From contig NZ_JACJQG010000003.1 in the NCBI RefSeq assembly GCF_014696435.1, positions 124,001-188,000 on the forward strand: 64,000 nt of DNA, given 5' to 3'. The notes beneath the pieces were generated by a model that saw only the letters and a list, made by a program, of their open reading frames with translations, did no database searches and was not told where the DNA came from. The translations under genes were made by a program, and so were the position numbers. Shown piece by piece: positions 45,515-54,222 of this stretch; positions within the stretch are counted from its first letter, which is position 1; every line of letters starts with the position of its first letter. The DNA is from Calothrix anomala FACHB-343. Its GTDB lineage: Bacteria; Cyanobacteriota; Cyanobacteriia; Cyanobacteriales; Nostocaceae.

Positions 45515-45697
45515 TCTTCCTTTTGCCTATTAAGGACTTCCAGAAAATAAACTATCCAATTTCCGAAAGCAGATATTTTTATTTTTCCCCCTGCCCCTCT
45601 GCCTACACATTGATAGTATATTTTTTAAGTTGGAAGTCCCTTAATTGGCGTCTTAGCGGTTGATTTTATCAAGGAAAAATCGCCTCAAAATGCAATT

Positions 45698-46369
45698 TTA
45701 TTCCACCTTGGATTTATACCAATCTTGATACCATTGCTCCATCTGCTGAATTTCAGCCGTTTGAGTTTTAATTATCGATTCAGCTAAATTCTTAATTTCT
45801 GATTTGGTAGATTTTTTACTAGCCATCTGTGCCATTTTCACAGCCATGCGATGATGGGGAACCATTTGCTGGATAAATTCTTTATCGAAATCTGGTGCAT
45901 TTTTCAAGGCGACTAAATCTATCTTCATTCCCCGCATCTTGCACTTCATTGACTGTGCTTGTTCACCTGTACCTTCAGGTTTTGGCTGCATATTTTGATG
46001 ATTCGTACCTGTAGCAGGTAAATCTTTTCCGTACCATGCTTTATACCAAGATTTCATTTGTAAAATTTCGCGGTTTTGGTCTTGTTTAATTGCTAGTGCT
46101 AACTTTTTAATCTCTGGATGTTGGGCGCGACTTAATGCCATCTCAGCCGTTTCTAAAGCTTGAGTATGATGGGGAATCATCTTTTCCATAAAATGTTGAT
46201 CTATTTGCCCCATCATCCCTTTAGGCGGATTAGCTTCTGTAGATTGTTGATGATTATTGTGTTCTGAGTTGGAAACTTGTGCTTGTGCGTTATTGAAAAC
46301 TAGTAATCCAGAGATAGCGCTACTAGCCAATAAACCAGCCAAGCTATAAAATAATTTGTCTGTCTTCAT
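45698..46369 (-). CDS. DUF305 domain protein, tandem, exported
   Basis: 223 residues; AGGAGG lies 5 bp before the ATG. Signal peptide LFYSLAGLLASSAISGLLVF, mature part from about residue 31. Two DUF305 (ferritin-like four-helix) halves: DQHFMEKMIPHHTQALETAE (about 57-120) and DKEFIQQMVPHHRMAVKMAQ (about 155-218), each with a M(I/V)PHH motif, and several Met and His between them. DUF305 proteins often sit beside copper-export genes. Here it is divergent from copA at 47031, consistent with a periplasmic metal-handling role, which is inferred. Confidence 0.85.
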   Translation of the reverse strand: MKTDKLFYSLAGLLASSAISGLLVFNNAQAQVSNSEHNNHQQSTEANPPKGMMGQIDQHFMEKMIPHHTQALETAEMALSRAQHPEIKKLALAIKQDQNREILQMKSWYKAWYGKDLPATGTNHQNMQPKPEGTGEQAQSMKCKMRGMKIDLVALKNAPDFDKEFIQQMVPHHRMAVKMAQMASKKSTKSEIKNLAESIIKTQTAEIQQMEQWYQDWYKSKVE

Positions 46370-46957
46370 AAACCCTCCTAATTGCAGGAGTTAACCACAA
46401 TTTATATTCATTAAACTAGCGAGAGATTGTGAGGAAGTTGTGAGATAAAAAATTTTCAGTTAACTCAATTAAAATACTCAGTAATTAAACAGCAGTACAG
46501 GAGAGAAATAATGAAGTTAGATATTTTTATCTGCGAAAAAATCCTACACTTTCAGCTTGACATTTCAAGATGAAATTGAGATGAAATATTGTTTTGTACA
46601 AGTTTCTTTACAAAAATTTAGCGATCGCGCTTTTTATCCAAATTTAAATACTGTTTGCGCTACATCAATATATTCTAGAGGGCATGGCATTGCCGTAGCC
46701 CTACCATCTGTCCCATGATTTTTGCAAATTGTTATTACCAACTCCAGGAACTTGAACAGAAATTCTTCCTGAGTTCAGTTACTCTATGCTAAATAGCTGC
46801 CAAGCTAATTAATCAAGGAATTTCTGCTTAGTTCCAATTTCCCTCTTTACACCATTTCTCTAAATTCAGGCTACAGATAATTCTCCCCCTGCTCCCTGCC
46901 CCCTGCCCCCTTGCAGCCTATGTGTAGCCATTTTTTGGAGAATTGGTATTACCCCCC
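46370..46957. other. Divergent region between DUF305 and copA
   Basis: About 590 bp. It holds the dispersed hairpin at 46680, a CCCCCTG-rich heptamer stretch (46886-46912) and no open frame. The DUF305 promoter must lie near its left end, the copA operator at its right end. Confidence 0.5.
46680..46701. repeat. Dispersed hairpin, GGGCATGG family, copy 3
   Basis: GGGCATGGCATTGCC with GTAGCCC, preceded by ATATATTCTAGA as in copies 2 and 5. Confidence 0.7.
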
Positions 46958-46989
46958 TTGACACTCCAGTTCACTGGAGGATTCAAGAT
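46958..46989 (+). promoter_or_regulatory. MerR-type promoter/operator of copA
   Basis: TTGACA (46958-46963) is followed by a perfect dyad CTCCAGT-tc-ACTGGAG (46964-46979) that fills a 19-20 bp spacer before TCAAGAT (46983-46989). An over-long spacer filled by a dyad is the hallmark of MerR-activated promoters. It lies 41 bp before the copA ATG. The merR gene at 50762 has a promoter of the same build. Confidence 0.8.
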
Positions 46990-47030
46990 GAAATTAATCT
47001 TGAACACAATTTCATAATTGGAGCTTGCAT

Positions 47031-49295
47031 ATGGAAAATGCCACATTAAAGTTACGCGGTATGGGTTGCGCAGCCTGTGCTAAAAGTATAGAAGATGCAA
47101 TTCGTTCTGTCCCTGGTGTGAATGAATGTATTGTCAATTTTGGAGCAGAACAAGCAACTGTAGATTACAATCCCAAAAAGACGGATTTACAAGCTATTCA
47201 AGATGCGGTGGATGCAGCCGGTTACGCTGCTTATCCCCTACAAGCACAAAATTTGCTGGCGGGAGAAGATGATGAAGAAAAACGACATCGTCAGCAAGAA
47301 TCCCGCGAATTACAGCGCAAGGTGACGCTAGGCGGCGTTATTAGCACTGTATTGCTAATTGGTTCTCTCCCGATGATGACAGGCTTAAATCTGCCTTTTA
47401 TCCCTACATGGTTGCATAACCCTTGGTTGCAATTAATCCTGACAACTCCTGTACAGTTTTGGTGTGGTTACTCGTTTTACGTAAACACCTGGAAAGCTTT
47501 GAAGCGTCATGCGGCAACAATGGATACTTTAATTGCTTTGGGTACAAGTGCTGCCTATTTCTATTCCCTATTCGCCACATTAGTTCCCGGCTTTTTCATA
47601 GCTCAGGGATTAATGCCAGATGTATATTATGAAACGGCAGCGATTGTGATTACCTTAATTTTATTAGGGCGATTGTTTGAAAATCGCGCTAAAGGACAAA
47701 CTTCCGCAGCAATTCGCCAGCTAATCGGCTTACAGGCGAAAACTGCGCGGTTGATTCGCAACGGTAAAGAAATCGATGTACCCATTGAGCAAGTAGCCAT
47801 TGGTGATGTCGTATTAGTGCGCCCTGGTGAGAAAATTCCCGTTGATGGCGAAGTAGTTACGGGGACATCTACAGTTGATGAAGCGATGGTAACCGGGGAA
47901 AGTGTAGCAGTGAAAAAGCAACCGGGGGATGAAGTTATTGGTGCAACTATCAACAAAACCGGAAGTTTTCAGTTTCGCGCCACCAGAGTAGGGAAAGATA
48001 CTGTCTTAGCGCAGATTGTGCAGTTAGTACAGCAAGCCCAAGGTTCAAAAGCACCCATTCAAAGATTAGCAGACCAAGTTACCGGGTGGTTTGTGCCGGC
48101 AGTAATTGCGATCGCTCTTTTTACCTTTATAATTTGGTACAACATCATGGGTAATATCACCCTGGCGTTGATGACTACAGTTGGCGTGTTAATTATCGCT
48201 TGTCCTTGTGCTTTAGGTTTAGCTACACCCACATCGGTAATGGTGGGAACGGGTAAAGGTGCAGAAAACGGGATTTTAATTAAAGGTGCGGAAAGCTTAG
48301 AACTAGCACATCAAATTAAAACCATTGTCTTAGATAAAACTGGCACAATTACCCAAGGTAAACCAACAGTTACAGATTTTCTCACAGTTAACGGCACGGC
48401 TAACGGCAACGAAATTCAGTTAATTCAATTAGCCGCATCCTTAGAACGCAATTCTGAACATCCTTTAGCCGAAGCAGTTGTCAGATATGCTCAATCTCAA
48501 GAAGTAATGTTAACAGAGGTGAGAGATTTTGAAGCGATTTCTGGGAGTGGCGTACAAGGTATTGTTTCTCACAAACTAGTGCAAATTGGTACCCAACGCT
48601 GGATGGAAGAATTGCAGATTCACACCCAAGCCTTGCAACCAGACAAAGAACGCTTAGAATATTTGGGTAAAACCGCCGTATGGTTAGCAGTTGACGGCGA
48701 AATTCAAGGATTAATGGGAATTGCGGATGCAATTAAACCCACTTCCACCCAAGCGATAAAAGCATTGCAAAAACTCGGTTTAGAAGTTGTCATGCTCACA
48801 GGTGACAACCGCCGCACCGCCGAAAGTATAGCGCGAGAAGTGGGAATTAAACGAGTATTAGCCGAAGTGCGTCCCGATCAAAAAGCAGCTACAGTCCAAG
48901 CAATACAAGCAGAAGGTAAAATTGTAGCAATGGTTGGTGATGGAATCAACGATGCACCAGCTTTAGCTCAAGCCGATGTAGGAATTGCCATTGGTACAGG
49001 TACAGATATTGCGATCGCAGCGAGTGACATTACCTTAATATCTGGCGATTTACTAAGTATAGTTACAGCAATTCAACTCAGCCGCGCCACAATTCGCAAT
49101 ATTCGCCAAAATCTCTTCTTTGCCTTTATTTACAACGTCGCCGGCATTCCCATCGCCGCCGGAATTCTCTTCCCCTTCTTTGGTTGGTTGCTAAATCCTA
49201 TCATCGCCGGTGCAGCAATGGCTTTTAGTTCAGTTTCCGTAGTAACTAACGCCCTACGTTTGCGTAACTTTCAAGCTAAAGGGGCTAGGGGCTAG
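47031..49295 (+). CDS. copA: Heavy-metal translocating P-type ATPase, copper type
   Basis: 754 residues from the ATG at 47031 (GGAG 8 bp upstream); the TTG at 47025 is not needed. An N-terminal HMA domain carries [12 protein letters not shown]; then a cytoplasmic linker, eight predicted membrane segments, the TGES motif ([11 protein letters not shown]), the metal-site [11 protein letters not shown] in helix 6, phosphorylation site DKTGT, HP motif [10 protein letters not shown] and hinge [14 protein letters not shown]. This is a P1B-1 ATPase: CPC plus a CxxC metal domain point to Cu(I). Export (CopA/PacS-like) versus import (CtaA) is not decided by sequence alone. The MerR operator upstream favours inducible export. 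Confidence 0.92.
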   Translation: MENATLKLRGMGCAACAKSIEDAIRSVPGVNECIVNFGAEQATVDYNPKKTDLQAIQDAVDAAGYAAYPLQAQNLLAGEDDEEKRHRQQESRELQRKVTLGGVISTVLLIGSLPMMTGLNLPFIPTWLHNPWLQLILTTPVQFWCGYSFYVNTWKALKRHAATMDTLIALGTSAAYFYSLFATLVPGFFIAQGLMPDVYYETAAIVITLILLGRLFENRAKGQTSAAIRQLIGLQAKTARLIRNGKEIDVPIEQVAIGDVVLVRPGEKIPVDGEVVTGTSTVDEAMVTGESVAVKKQPGDEVIGATINKTGSFQFRATRVGKDTVLAQIVQLVQQAQGSKAPIQRLADQVTGWFVPAVIAIALFTFIIWYNIMGNITLALMTTVGVLIIACPCALGLATPTSVMVGTGKGAENGILIKGAESLELAHQIKTIVLDKTGTITQGKPTVTDFLTVNGTANGNEIQLIQLAASLERNSEHPLAEAVVRYAQSQEVMLTEVRDFEAISGSGVQGIVSHKLVQIGTQRWMEELQIHTQALQPDKERLEYLGKTAVWLAVDGEIQGLMGIADAIKPTSTQAIKALQKLGLEVVMLTGDNRRTAESIAREVGIKRVLAEVRPDQKAATVQAIQAEGKIVAMVGDGINDAPALAQADVGIAIGTGTDIAIAASDITLISGDLLSIVTAIQLSRATIRNIRQNLFFAFIYNVAGIPIAAGILFPFFGWLLNPIIAGAAMAFSSVSVVTNALRLRNFQAKGARG

Positions 49296-49306
49296 ACAAA
49301 TTGTAG

Positions 49307-49326
49307 AGACGCGATTAATCGCGTCT
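49307..49326. repeat. Dispersed hairpin, AGACGCG family, copy 4
   Basis: AGACGCGATTAATCGCGTCT followed by TTTAAA, in the 69-bp gap between copA and the cupredoxin-like gene. If transcribed it could lower read-through. Confidence 0.8.
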
Positions 49327-49364
49327 TTAAACAAGCCAAGCACAATAAAACAGGAGGTTTTTTC

Positions 49365-50000
49365 ATGGTGAAGAAAACAGCATTGATCGGTAGTATAGTT
49401 AGTTTTGGGATATTATTCGCAATTGCATCTAGTAAAGCAGTTGCGCAAACATCCCACGAAGCGCATTCATCGCCAACAATCCAAACCCAGCAATTTCAAA
49501 GAATTGAACAACCATTAGGAAATAAAATCGCCGTCACTCTTGGCGGATTGGGATTAATGGGCTTAGAAATTTGGTGGTTTTTGCTGAGTAAACCCAAATC
49601 TCAAAAAGCAGTTGCAACAAAAGAAAATATTCAAGAAGTAACCATTACTGTTGATGGCGGATACGATCCCAGTCGAATTGTAGTACAAGCAGGGAAACCA
49701 GTACGCCTGAAATTTACCCGCACAGATCCCAGCAGTTGTTTAGAACAAGTGATAATTCCCGACTTTCGCATCGCCGCAGATTTACCCCTAAATCAAGTCA
49801 CAACAATAGAATTTACACCCGACACACCAGGCGAGTATGCTTTTAGTTGTGGAATGAATATGTTTCATGGTGCGATCGCAGTTCAAGCTGCAGAAAATAA
49901 CTCAGAAAGAAACTTGGCGACAATTGCTAGTGTTGCTGACTTGCAAGAGCGAAAAGATTTTGCCGAAACTGATTCTTATTATTCGCGAAAAAGTACCTAA
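49365..50000 (+). CDS. Cupredoxin-like membrane protein
   Basis: 211 residues; AGGAGG lies 7 bp before the ATG. A signal sequence (TALIGSIVSFGILFAIASSK) and one more membrane segment (VTLGGLGLMGLEIWWFLL, about 60-78) precede a cupredoxin-type beta-sandwich (about 90-175; VTITVDGGYDPSRIVVQAGK, VRLKFTRTDPSSCLEQVIIP, TPGEYAFSCGMNMFHGAI). The Cys-x-Met-x-x-x-H-like end and the earlier Cys suggest metal ligands, but not a normal blue-copper site. Its place directly after copA suggests copper handling at the membrane. The stop codon lies at the first base of the 21-bp array. Confidence 0.8.
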   Translation: MVKKTALIGSIVSFGILFAIASSKAVAQTSHEAHSSPTIQTQQFQRIEQPLGNKIAVTLGGLGLMGLEIWWFLLSKPKSQKAVATKENIQEVTITVDGGYDPSRIVVQAGKPVRLKFTRTDPSSCLEQVIIPDFRIAADLPLNQVTTIEFTPDTPGEYAFSCGMNMFHGAIAVQAAENNSERNLATIASVADLQERKDFAETDSYYSRKST

Positions 50001-50188
50001 AAGTCGTATTTGGGTACCTAAAAGTCGTATTGGAGTACTTCAAAGTCGTATTTGAGTACCTCAAAGTCGTATTTGGGTACTTCAAAGTCGTATTTGAGTA
50101 CCTAAAAGTCGTATTGGAGTACTTCAAAGTCGTATTTGAGTACCTCAAAGTCGTATTTGGGTACTTCAAAGTCGTATTTGGGTACTCC
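50000..50188. repeat. 21-bp tandem array, 9 units (array 3)
   Basis: Nine contiguous 21-bp units beginning AAAGTCGTATT, at 50000, 50021, 50042, 50063, 50084, 50105, 50126, 50147 and 50168. The rest of the unit varies between TGGGTACCTA, TGAGTACCTC, TGGGTACTTC and GGAGTACTTC. No spacers. It begins at the stop codon of the cupredoxin-like gene and runs up to an IS605-like remnant. Confidence 0.93.
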
Positions 50189-50193
50189 AGAGT

Positions 50194-50640
50194 CACCAAA
50201 CACCTCGCGCCGTGGAAGCCCCTACATTCATGTATGGGGGTAAGGCGCAGGCGAATTTATTCGCTGTCAAAAAACTTGTGCTTCATGGGATAATCGGTGT
50301 ATGTTGAAATAGGCAAAGACACTGTGCAACCCCACAGAAACGGCTTCGCTAGTAGACATAGAGGCTGTCGCGTAGCCTTGATAGGGTAAAAACGTATTGC
50401 TTGCCAAAGGGCAAAACAGTGTGTTTTTGGGGCGTGGGGGTGAGTACATCACGCCAGTTGCTTTAAGTCGGGAAACCCGCCCAACGCACTGGCTCCTCTG
50501 TTTAATCGTAACCGCGTCCTCGCTCGACACGTTCGGGAGATAGTGTTTCGGAACCTGAACAGGAACCAAGCCGCTATTTCTCAGGGCTACTAAAAGCCCC
50601 CGGATTTATCCGTGGGGAATGCGTTACAACTCAATATTTC
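50194..50640 (+). mobile_element. Remnant or nonautonomous IS200/IS605-type element
   Basis: Hairpin GCCCCTACAT-tc-ATGTATGGGG (50218-50239) near the left end and CCCCCGGAT-tt-ATCCGTGGGG (50597-50617) near the right end are typical of IS200/IS605 ends. Sequence before the right hairpin (GGGAAACCCGCC..., CCTGAACAGGAACC, 50470-50570) resembles the 3' end of tnpB and its omegaRNA. No intact tnpA or tnpB frame lies between. Limits are approximate. Confidence 0.5.
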
Positions 50641-50691
50641 TCAGGCTTTGTTTGTTTAGCCCCAGGCTGTGAGCTGAAGACGTTAACGTTC

Positions 50692-50723
50692 TTGACTCTC
50701 CATCCAACTGGAGAGTCTATCAT
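50692..50723 (+). promoter_or_regulatory. MerR-type promoter/operator of merR
   Basis: TTGACT (50692-50697), an inverted repeat ACTCTCCA-n6-TGGAGAGT (50695-50716) and TATCAT (50718-50723) with a 20-bp spacer. The core CTCCA-n6-TGGAG is the same as in the copA promoter. It lies 38 bp before the regulator's ATG, so autoregulation is expected. Confidence 0.8.
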
Positions 50724-50761
50724 ACAATCGGTAATCATATCGCACTCAGGGTTTGGTAAGT

Positions 50762-51175
50762 ATGTTAGCTCAAGCAGAAGCAAAGCAGATAGGTGTCGTT
50801 GCTAAAGAAAGCGGCGTACCGATTAAAACTATTCGCTATTATGAAGAACTTGGTTTACTCAAATCATCAGGAAGAACAGAAGGCGGATTTAGATTATTTA
50901 ACGCTGATGTTTTAGAACGACTGCATTTTATTAAACGTGCCCAAAGCTTAGGATTAAGTTTATCCGAAATTAAAGAATTTTTAAACGTTCATGATAGCGG
51001 CGAATTACCTTGCGAACATATCAAGATGAGATTGGAAGATAAAGTAAAAGCTATTGATGAACAAATTCAGCAATTAATGATTTTGAGACAAGAATTATCA
51101 GGTTTGCTTTCCGGCTGGGAAATTAAACCAGATCAGCATCATTCCACTATTTGTCCCATTATTGAACATGAATAA
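50762..51175 (+). CDS. MerR-family metal-responsive regulator
   Basis: 137 residues from the ATG at 50762; the frame's TTG at 50753 is less likely. The MerR winged helix is clear (IGVVAKESGVPIKTIRYYEE, LGLLKSSGRTEGGFRLF), then the dimerisation helix with GELPCEHIKMRLEDKVKAID. Cys in ELPCEH matches the conserved Cys of ZntR/CadR/PbrR-type sensors; the C-terminal end STICPIIEHE holds the second Cys plus acids and histidines. CueR's CxGDxxxDCP loop is absent, so the metal could be Zn, Cd, Pb or Cu. The shared operator points to copA as target. Confidence 0.88.
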   Translation: MLAQAEAKQIGVVAKESGVPIKTIRYYEELGLLKSSGRTEGGFRLFNADVLERLHFIKRAQSLGLSLSEIKEFLNVHDSGELPCEHIKMRLEDKVKAIDEQIQQLMILRQELSGLLSGWEIKPDQHHSTICPIIEHE

Positions 51176-51196
51176 TCAAAGTTACCAAATAATATT

Positions 51197-51225
51197 AAGT
51201 AGAGTGGGCAATCCCCACCCTACTT
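51197..51225 (+). terminator. Terminator after merR
   Basis: AAGTAGAGTGGG (51197-51208) pairs with CCCACCCTACTT (51214-51225) with one mismatch, followed by TAATTT, 22 bp after the merR stop. Confidence 0.6.
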
Positions 51226-51329
51226 TAATTTGAGAAATCAAATATGAGTTTTATCGATGAATTTCCTACTACATACCCTAACAAAGCCAAAGATGTCTCA
51301 CCCTTACCAGATGCTGGAGAAATGAAAAA

Positions 51330-51791
51330 TTAGCTATTTGCGATTTGATCGTTAATCCTTTCAATTGCTACTGTGGGAGAGTCTGGCGAAATAAATGTTC
51401 CAAATAACCGTTCCCCATGTTTAAAAGCAGTAATTACAGGAAAAGGTGGGAAGATACGTGGTGCAGGAATACTATAGTAAATTTCTGGATTTTCGCGATC
51501 GCTGCTGATAGCAAGTGTATATTTATCACCATAAGCCTTTTCAACTTCTGATTTGATGTTTGCTACTTGCTCTTGAAACATTCCATCATCGTACTCAGTG
51601 TAAAGCGATGGAAGCATCAGCAAAATTACAGTATTGTCAGAGTGCAACACTGTGCTGTAAAAATTGTCCCGATTAACTTTTACCCAATCAGCAGCCAGCG
51701 CTGGAGATGGCAAAAACATCAAGCTACTCACAAGCACAAGCAAAAACATTGAAATTAATCGCCGTCCGATTTTAGCAATATTTTTCATCAT
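51330..51791 (-). CDS. Exported protein of unknown function
   Basis: 153 residues; GGAG is 5 bp before the first ATG, and 8 bp before the second (51788). A signal peptide (ISMFLLVLVSSLMFLPSPAL, cleavage at ALA-A) is clear, so the mature protein is about 120 residues in the periplasm or thylakoid lumen. The mature part (ADWVKVNRDNFYSTVLHSDN, TVILLMLPSLY, YTLAISSDRENPEIYYSIPA) hints at a thioredoxin-like fold but lacks a CxxC. It has no cysteines. I do not recognise the family. It is convergent with merR. Confidence 0.65.
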   Translation of the reverse strand: MMKNIAKIGRRLISMFLLVLVSSLMFLPSPALAADWVKVNRDNFYSTVLHSDNTVILLMLPSLYTEYDDGMFQEQVANIKSEVEKAYGDKYTLAISSDRENPEIYYSIPAPRIFPPFPVITAFKHGERLFGTFISPDSPTVAIERINDQIANS

Positions 51792-52067
51792 TGTTTCTCC
51801 ATATATCGAACTTATCTTGTATAAGATAACACTGCAAATCTTAAAAACAAGGACATTTAAAAAACTTCAAGAAGTTCAGCAAACTTTAATAAATTCAATA
51901 TATGAATTTACAACCCATGCACATGGTAAATTCATGATTATTGCCGTCAATTGAGAGATACAGCGAATTGCGAGTTGGTGAGGTACAGATAATCGTTGAT
52001 TGTAGATTGGCACTGCCATGCCCCGAAGCGCATACCTCATGTACCTGAAATATGCTGTAATGCTATT

Positions 52068-53003
52068 TTATGCAGCAACTTTGACTAAGCTAGAATTGTC
52101 TTCTAGAACCTCAATGAAAATTTGAGTAAGTATTAATGGCTGCATTTTTTTGAGTTCGCTTAACACATTATTAGCCTCCTGAATATTAAATTTGTAATAT
52201 TCAGTTAAGCTCCCAATGGGATAATTAAACTTTTGATAGCGGTGTTTGAAATATTTTTCTGCATTTCCTCGGTGTTCCCAAGTTCCGAGAACTTTGATAT
52301 TCAATATTTCTGGGTAATGTTTAACTAAATCTAGTTTAATTTCTGCTACACGTTCTTGAATATGTCTTGTAGTAACTCCAATTTTAGAGAGAATTCCCCG
52401 ATTGGTTTCAATCTCCAAAAAATAGAGTTTACAAGCTAAGACACGTTTAAGTTGAGCGCGGTACAGTCTTAAATCAGTGAGGCGATATGCTAAATCAGCA
52501 GCTTTTTTATGTTTAGCATGTTCAAAATCTAGCTCCAATTTCAGCAGTTTTTTTAGTAATAAAGGTTCCTGTAGTTCATTAAATTGAGTTAATTCTAGCG
52601 CTCCTACAGGAATTTTACCCAAATCGCTCAATTCATATTCAGGTGGTATTAAATATACATTTTTTCTCAACATTCCTGCTTTGAGCAACCCAGGCGTTAC
52701 TAAGTAAGAACTTATGGGATAATTTTTAGCTCCGTACTCCTGCCACAACAATTTTAACTGTGCCAAATCTTTTCCTGATAGCTGAATGTTAAAATCGTCA
52801 TACAGTGGCAGAGTAGGAAATTGCCTATTAGCTACAGGGCGACAAGTTTCTTGCTCGTGGGCGAAATGATGTTCTTTTACCTTGCCTTTTTTCGCAATTA
52901 AACTACCCTGGCAATAAGGGCACTTAAGTGAAGTCTTCCCTCTGGGGATATCTTCAATACATATCAATTTTTCCTCTATATCTACACCATATTTAAGCCA
53001 CAT
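52068..53003 (-). CDS. CoiA-like zinc-finger and GIY-YIG-like fusion protein
   Basis: 311 residues. The N-terminal ~55 residues hold a CoiA-like zinc site: LKCPYCQGSLIAKKGKVKEH, then HFAHEQETC (CxxC and HHFAH). The middle is helical. The C-terminal part (about 195-280; YFLEIETNRGILSKIGVTTR, then HIQERVAEI and LGTWEHRGNAEKYFKHRY) matches the T5orf172/Mug113 branch of GIY-YIG nucleases: KIG, the Arg of TTRHIQERV and the Glu of NAEKYFKH are all in place. It is likely a DNA-binding or DNA-cutting protein. It stands alone in a repeat-rich stretch, which suits an accessory gene. Confidence 0.7.
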   Translation of the reverse strand: MWLKYGVDIEEKLICIEDIPRGKTSLKCPYCQGSLIAKKGKVKEHHFAHEQETCRPVANRQFPTLPLYDDFNIQLSGKDLAQLKLLWQEYGAKNYPISSYLVTPGLLKAGMLRKNVYLIPPEYELSDLGKIPVGALELTQFNELQEPLLLKKLLKLELDFEHAKHKKAADLAYRLTDLRLYRAQLKRVLACKLYFLEIETNRGILSKIGVTTRHIQERVAEIKLDLVKHYPEILNIKVLGTWEHRGNAEKYFKHRYQKFNYPIGSLTEYYKFNIQEANNVLSELKKMQPLILTQIFIEVLEDNSSLVKVAA

Positions 53004-53112
53004 TTTTACACCGTGATTGAAGCTGAAAGTTGCTCTTACCAGTGTGCTGCAACTTTTTTAAAATGTCTCTATCTTTGGGGAGAAAATTAGATAATATCAA
53101 CATGTTCTAGAG

Positions 53113-53132
53113 GGCATGGCATTGCCATGCCC
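53113..53132. repeat. Dispersed hairpin, GGGCATGG family, copy 4
   Basis: GGGCATGGCATTGCCATGCC(C): the most symmetrical copy, preceded by ACATGTTCTAGA. Confidence 0.75.
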
Positions 53133-53430
53133 CTACAGTCTGTCGCATTGTTTTTTCAAATTGGTATAATATTAAATTAAAGAATGTTAGTAATACATCA
53201 AGTATTTTTTAGGATAAAAATGTTTTGACACTACGTAGCTGTGAAGTTATTTGTGTAAATTAGTATGATTAAGTTTAATTTAAATTAAATAAATTTGAGC
53301 GTAATTCAATACATATTGAAGTGTGAAGCCAAGCTGATACTTTTGTGCTGCTCAACACAGGAAGCTAGTACAACACGGCGTAAATAAAGCTACCATTTCA
53401 AACAGTCACAAGACTTGATGTATTAACCTT

Positions 53431-53493
53431 TTGACTGTTAACTGTTGACTGTTGACTGTTGACTGTTGACTGTTGACTGTTGACTGTTGACTT
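53431..53493. repeat. Heptamer STRR (TTGACTG)n
   Basis: Nine copies of TTGACTG, the reverse complement of the heptamer at 3461 and 26727. Confidence 0.9.
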
Positions 53494-53524
53494 TAATTAG
53501 CTTTTCATCGGTTAACAGGATTTG

Positions 53525-53758
53525 CTATGCAGCAGCTTCATCTTGGTTTAGCACCTGCAACCATTCCACAATTGTTTGACGTTGAACAGCATTTACCTTG
53601 ATACTTGCACAGCGTAGCGCGACTCTGGGGAAGATAGCGCGTAAATCGGCTAACATTTCCATTGTCTCGCAAGCTTCTAAGCAATCAGCTATGTAATCAA
53701 TGGATTCTAGGGTGAGCCATTCGGGTGTCGCTTCTTTGTCGCAAATATGATACTTCAT
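53525..53758 (-). CDS. Small protein of unknown function
   Basis: 77 residues. It begins MKYHICDKEATPEWLTLESI and continues DYIADCLEACETMEMLADLR, then a helical C-terminus (AVQRQTIVEWLQVLNQDEAA). Four cysteines and a strongly helical character; no recognisable motif. It looks like one of the small helical proteins widespread in Nostocales, so I keep it as probable. Confidence 0.55.
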   Translation of the reverse strand: MKYHICDKEATPEWLTLESIDYIADCLEACETMEMLADLRAIFPRVALRCASIKVNAVQRQTIVEWLQVLNQDEAAA

Positions 53759-54222
53759 GATAGGTCAGATTAGGCGATCGCATTTTCTATTCCCCAAAAG
53801 GGGATAAATTTTCCCAATACAAGTTTAATTAGTATAACTTACTACTATATAATTTCTCACCAGCCAGTCTAGTCTTGAGTTTTCTTCAGCTATCTGCTGA
53901 TGATGCTTTATTATAGCCCTCACTCCAGTCACCGAGCAGAAAAGAATAGTTAGTAATCAGCCAAGATGCTTTGTATCTCTGAAAATCTCTAATTTGAGAA
54001 TATTAGTTATAGGTAATTAGAGCAATTTACATTCTGGTTTACCGAACCCTACAATTCGCGTAAACCGTAATATATTTTCCCGCATAATTGAGTTCGGTAA
54101 TCATCATGAGTGCGGTGATAAAAACCGAATTTACACAAGTTTTCATCATGAATAATATAAGAATCAAAGCAACAAATTAAATCGTAACTCCAGTAAATAA
54201 ACAATTAGAGGTTAGAAAAAAT
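53759..54222. other. Leader region of hsp20, no gene seen
   Basis: 464 bp, AT-rich, without an open frame. I searched for the CIRCE repeat (TTAGCACTC-n9-GAGTGCTAA) and did not see one. The last 40 bp (AATTAGAGGTTAGAAAAAAT) hold the ribosome-binding site. Confidence 0.45.

Larger units (their letters stand above)
53004..53524. other. Intergenic, repeats only
   Basis: Holds a GGGCATGG-family hairpin and the GTTGACT array. The remaining ~300 bp is AT-rich with no open frame. Confidence 0.5.

Noticed and set aside
49927-50293. Open frames through array 3 (repeats of KVVFEYL and YSNTTLK)
   Set aside because: Same artefact as for array 1; the frame runs from the cupredoxin gene into the IS remnant.
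50267-50569. 100-codon minus-strand frame in the IS605-like remnant
   Set aside because: Element noncoding sequence; no transposase motif on this strand and the tnpB-like end reads on the other strand.
51244-51333. 29-codon plus-strand frame (MSFIDEFPTTYPNKAKDVSP...)
   Set aside because: Short, overlaps the end of the convergent exported-protein gene, no family recognised. It might be a gene fragment, but I cannot support it.
53759-54222. CIRCE element or RNA thermometer before hsp20
   Set aside because: No CIRCE repeat seen; a thermometer cannot be judged without folding, and no clear pairing of the ribosome-binding site is visible by eye.
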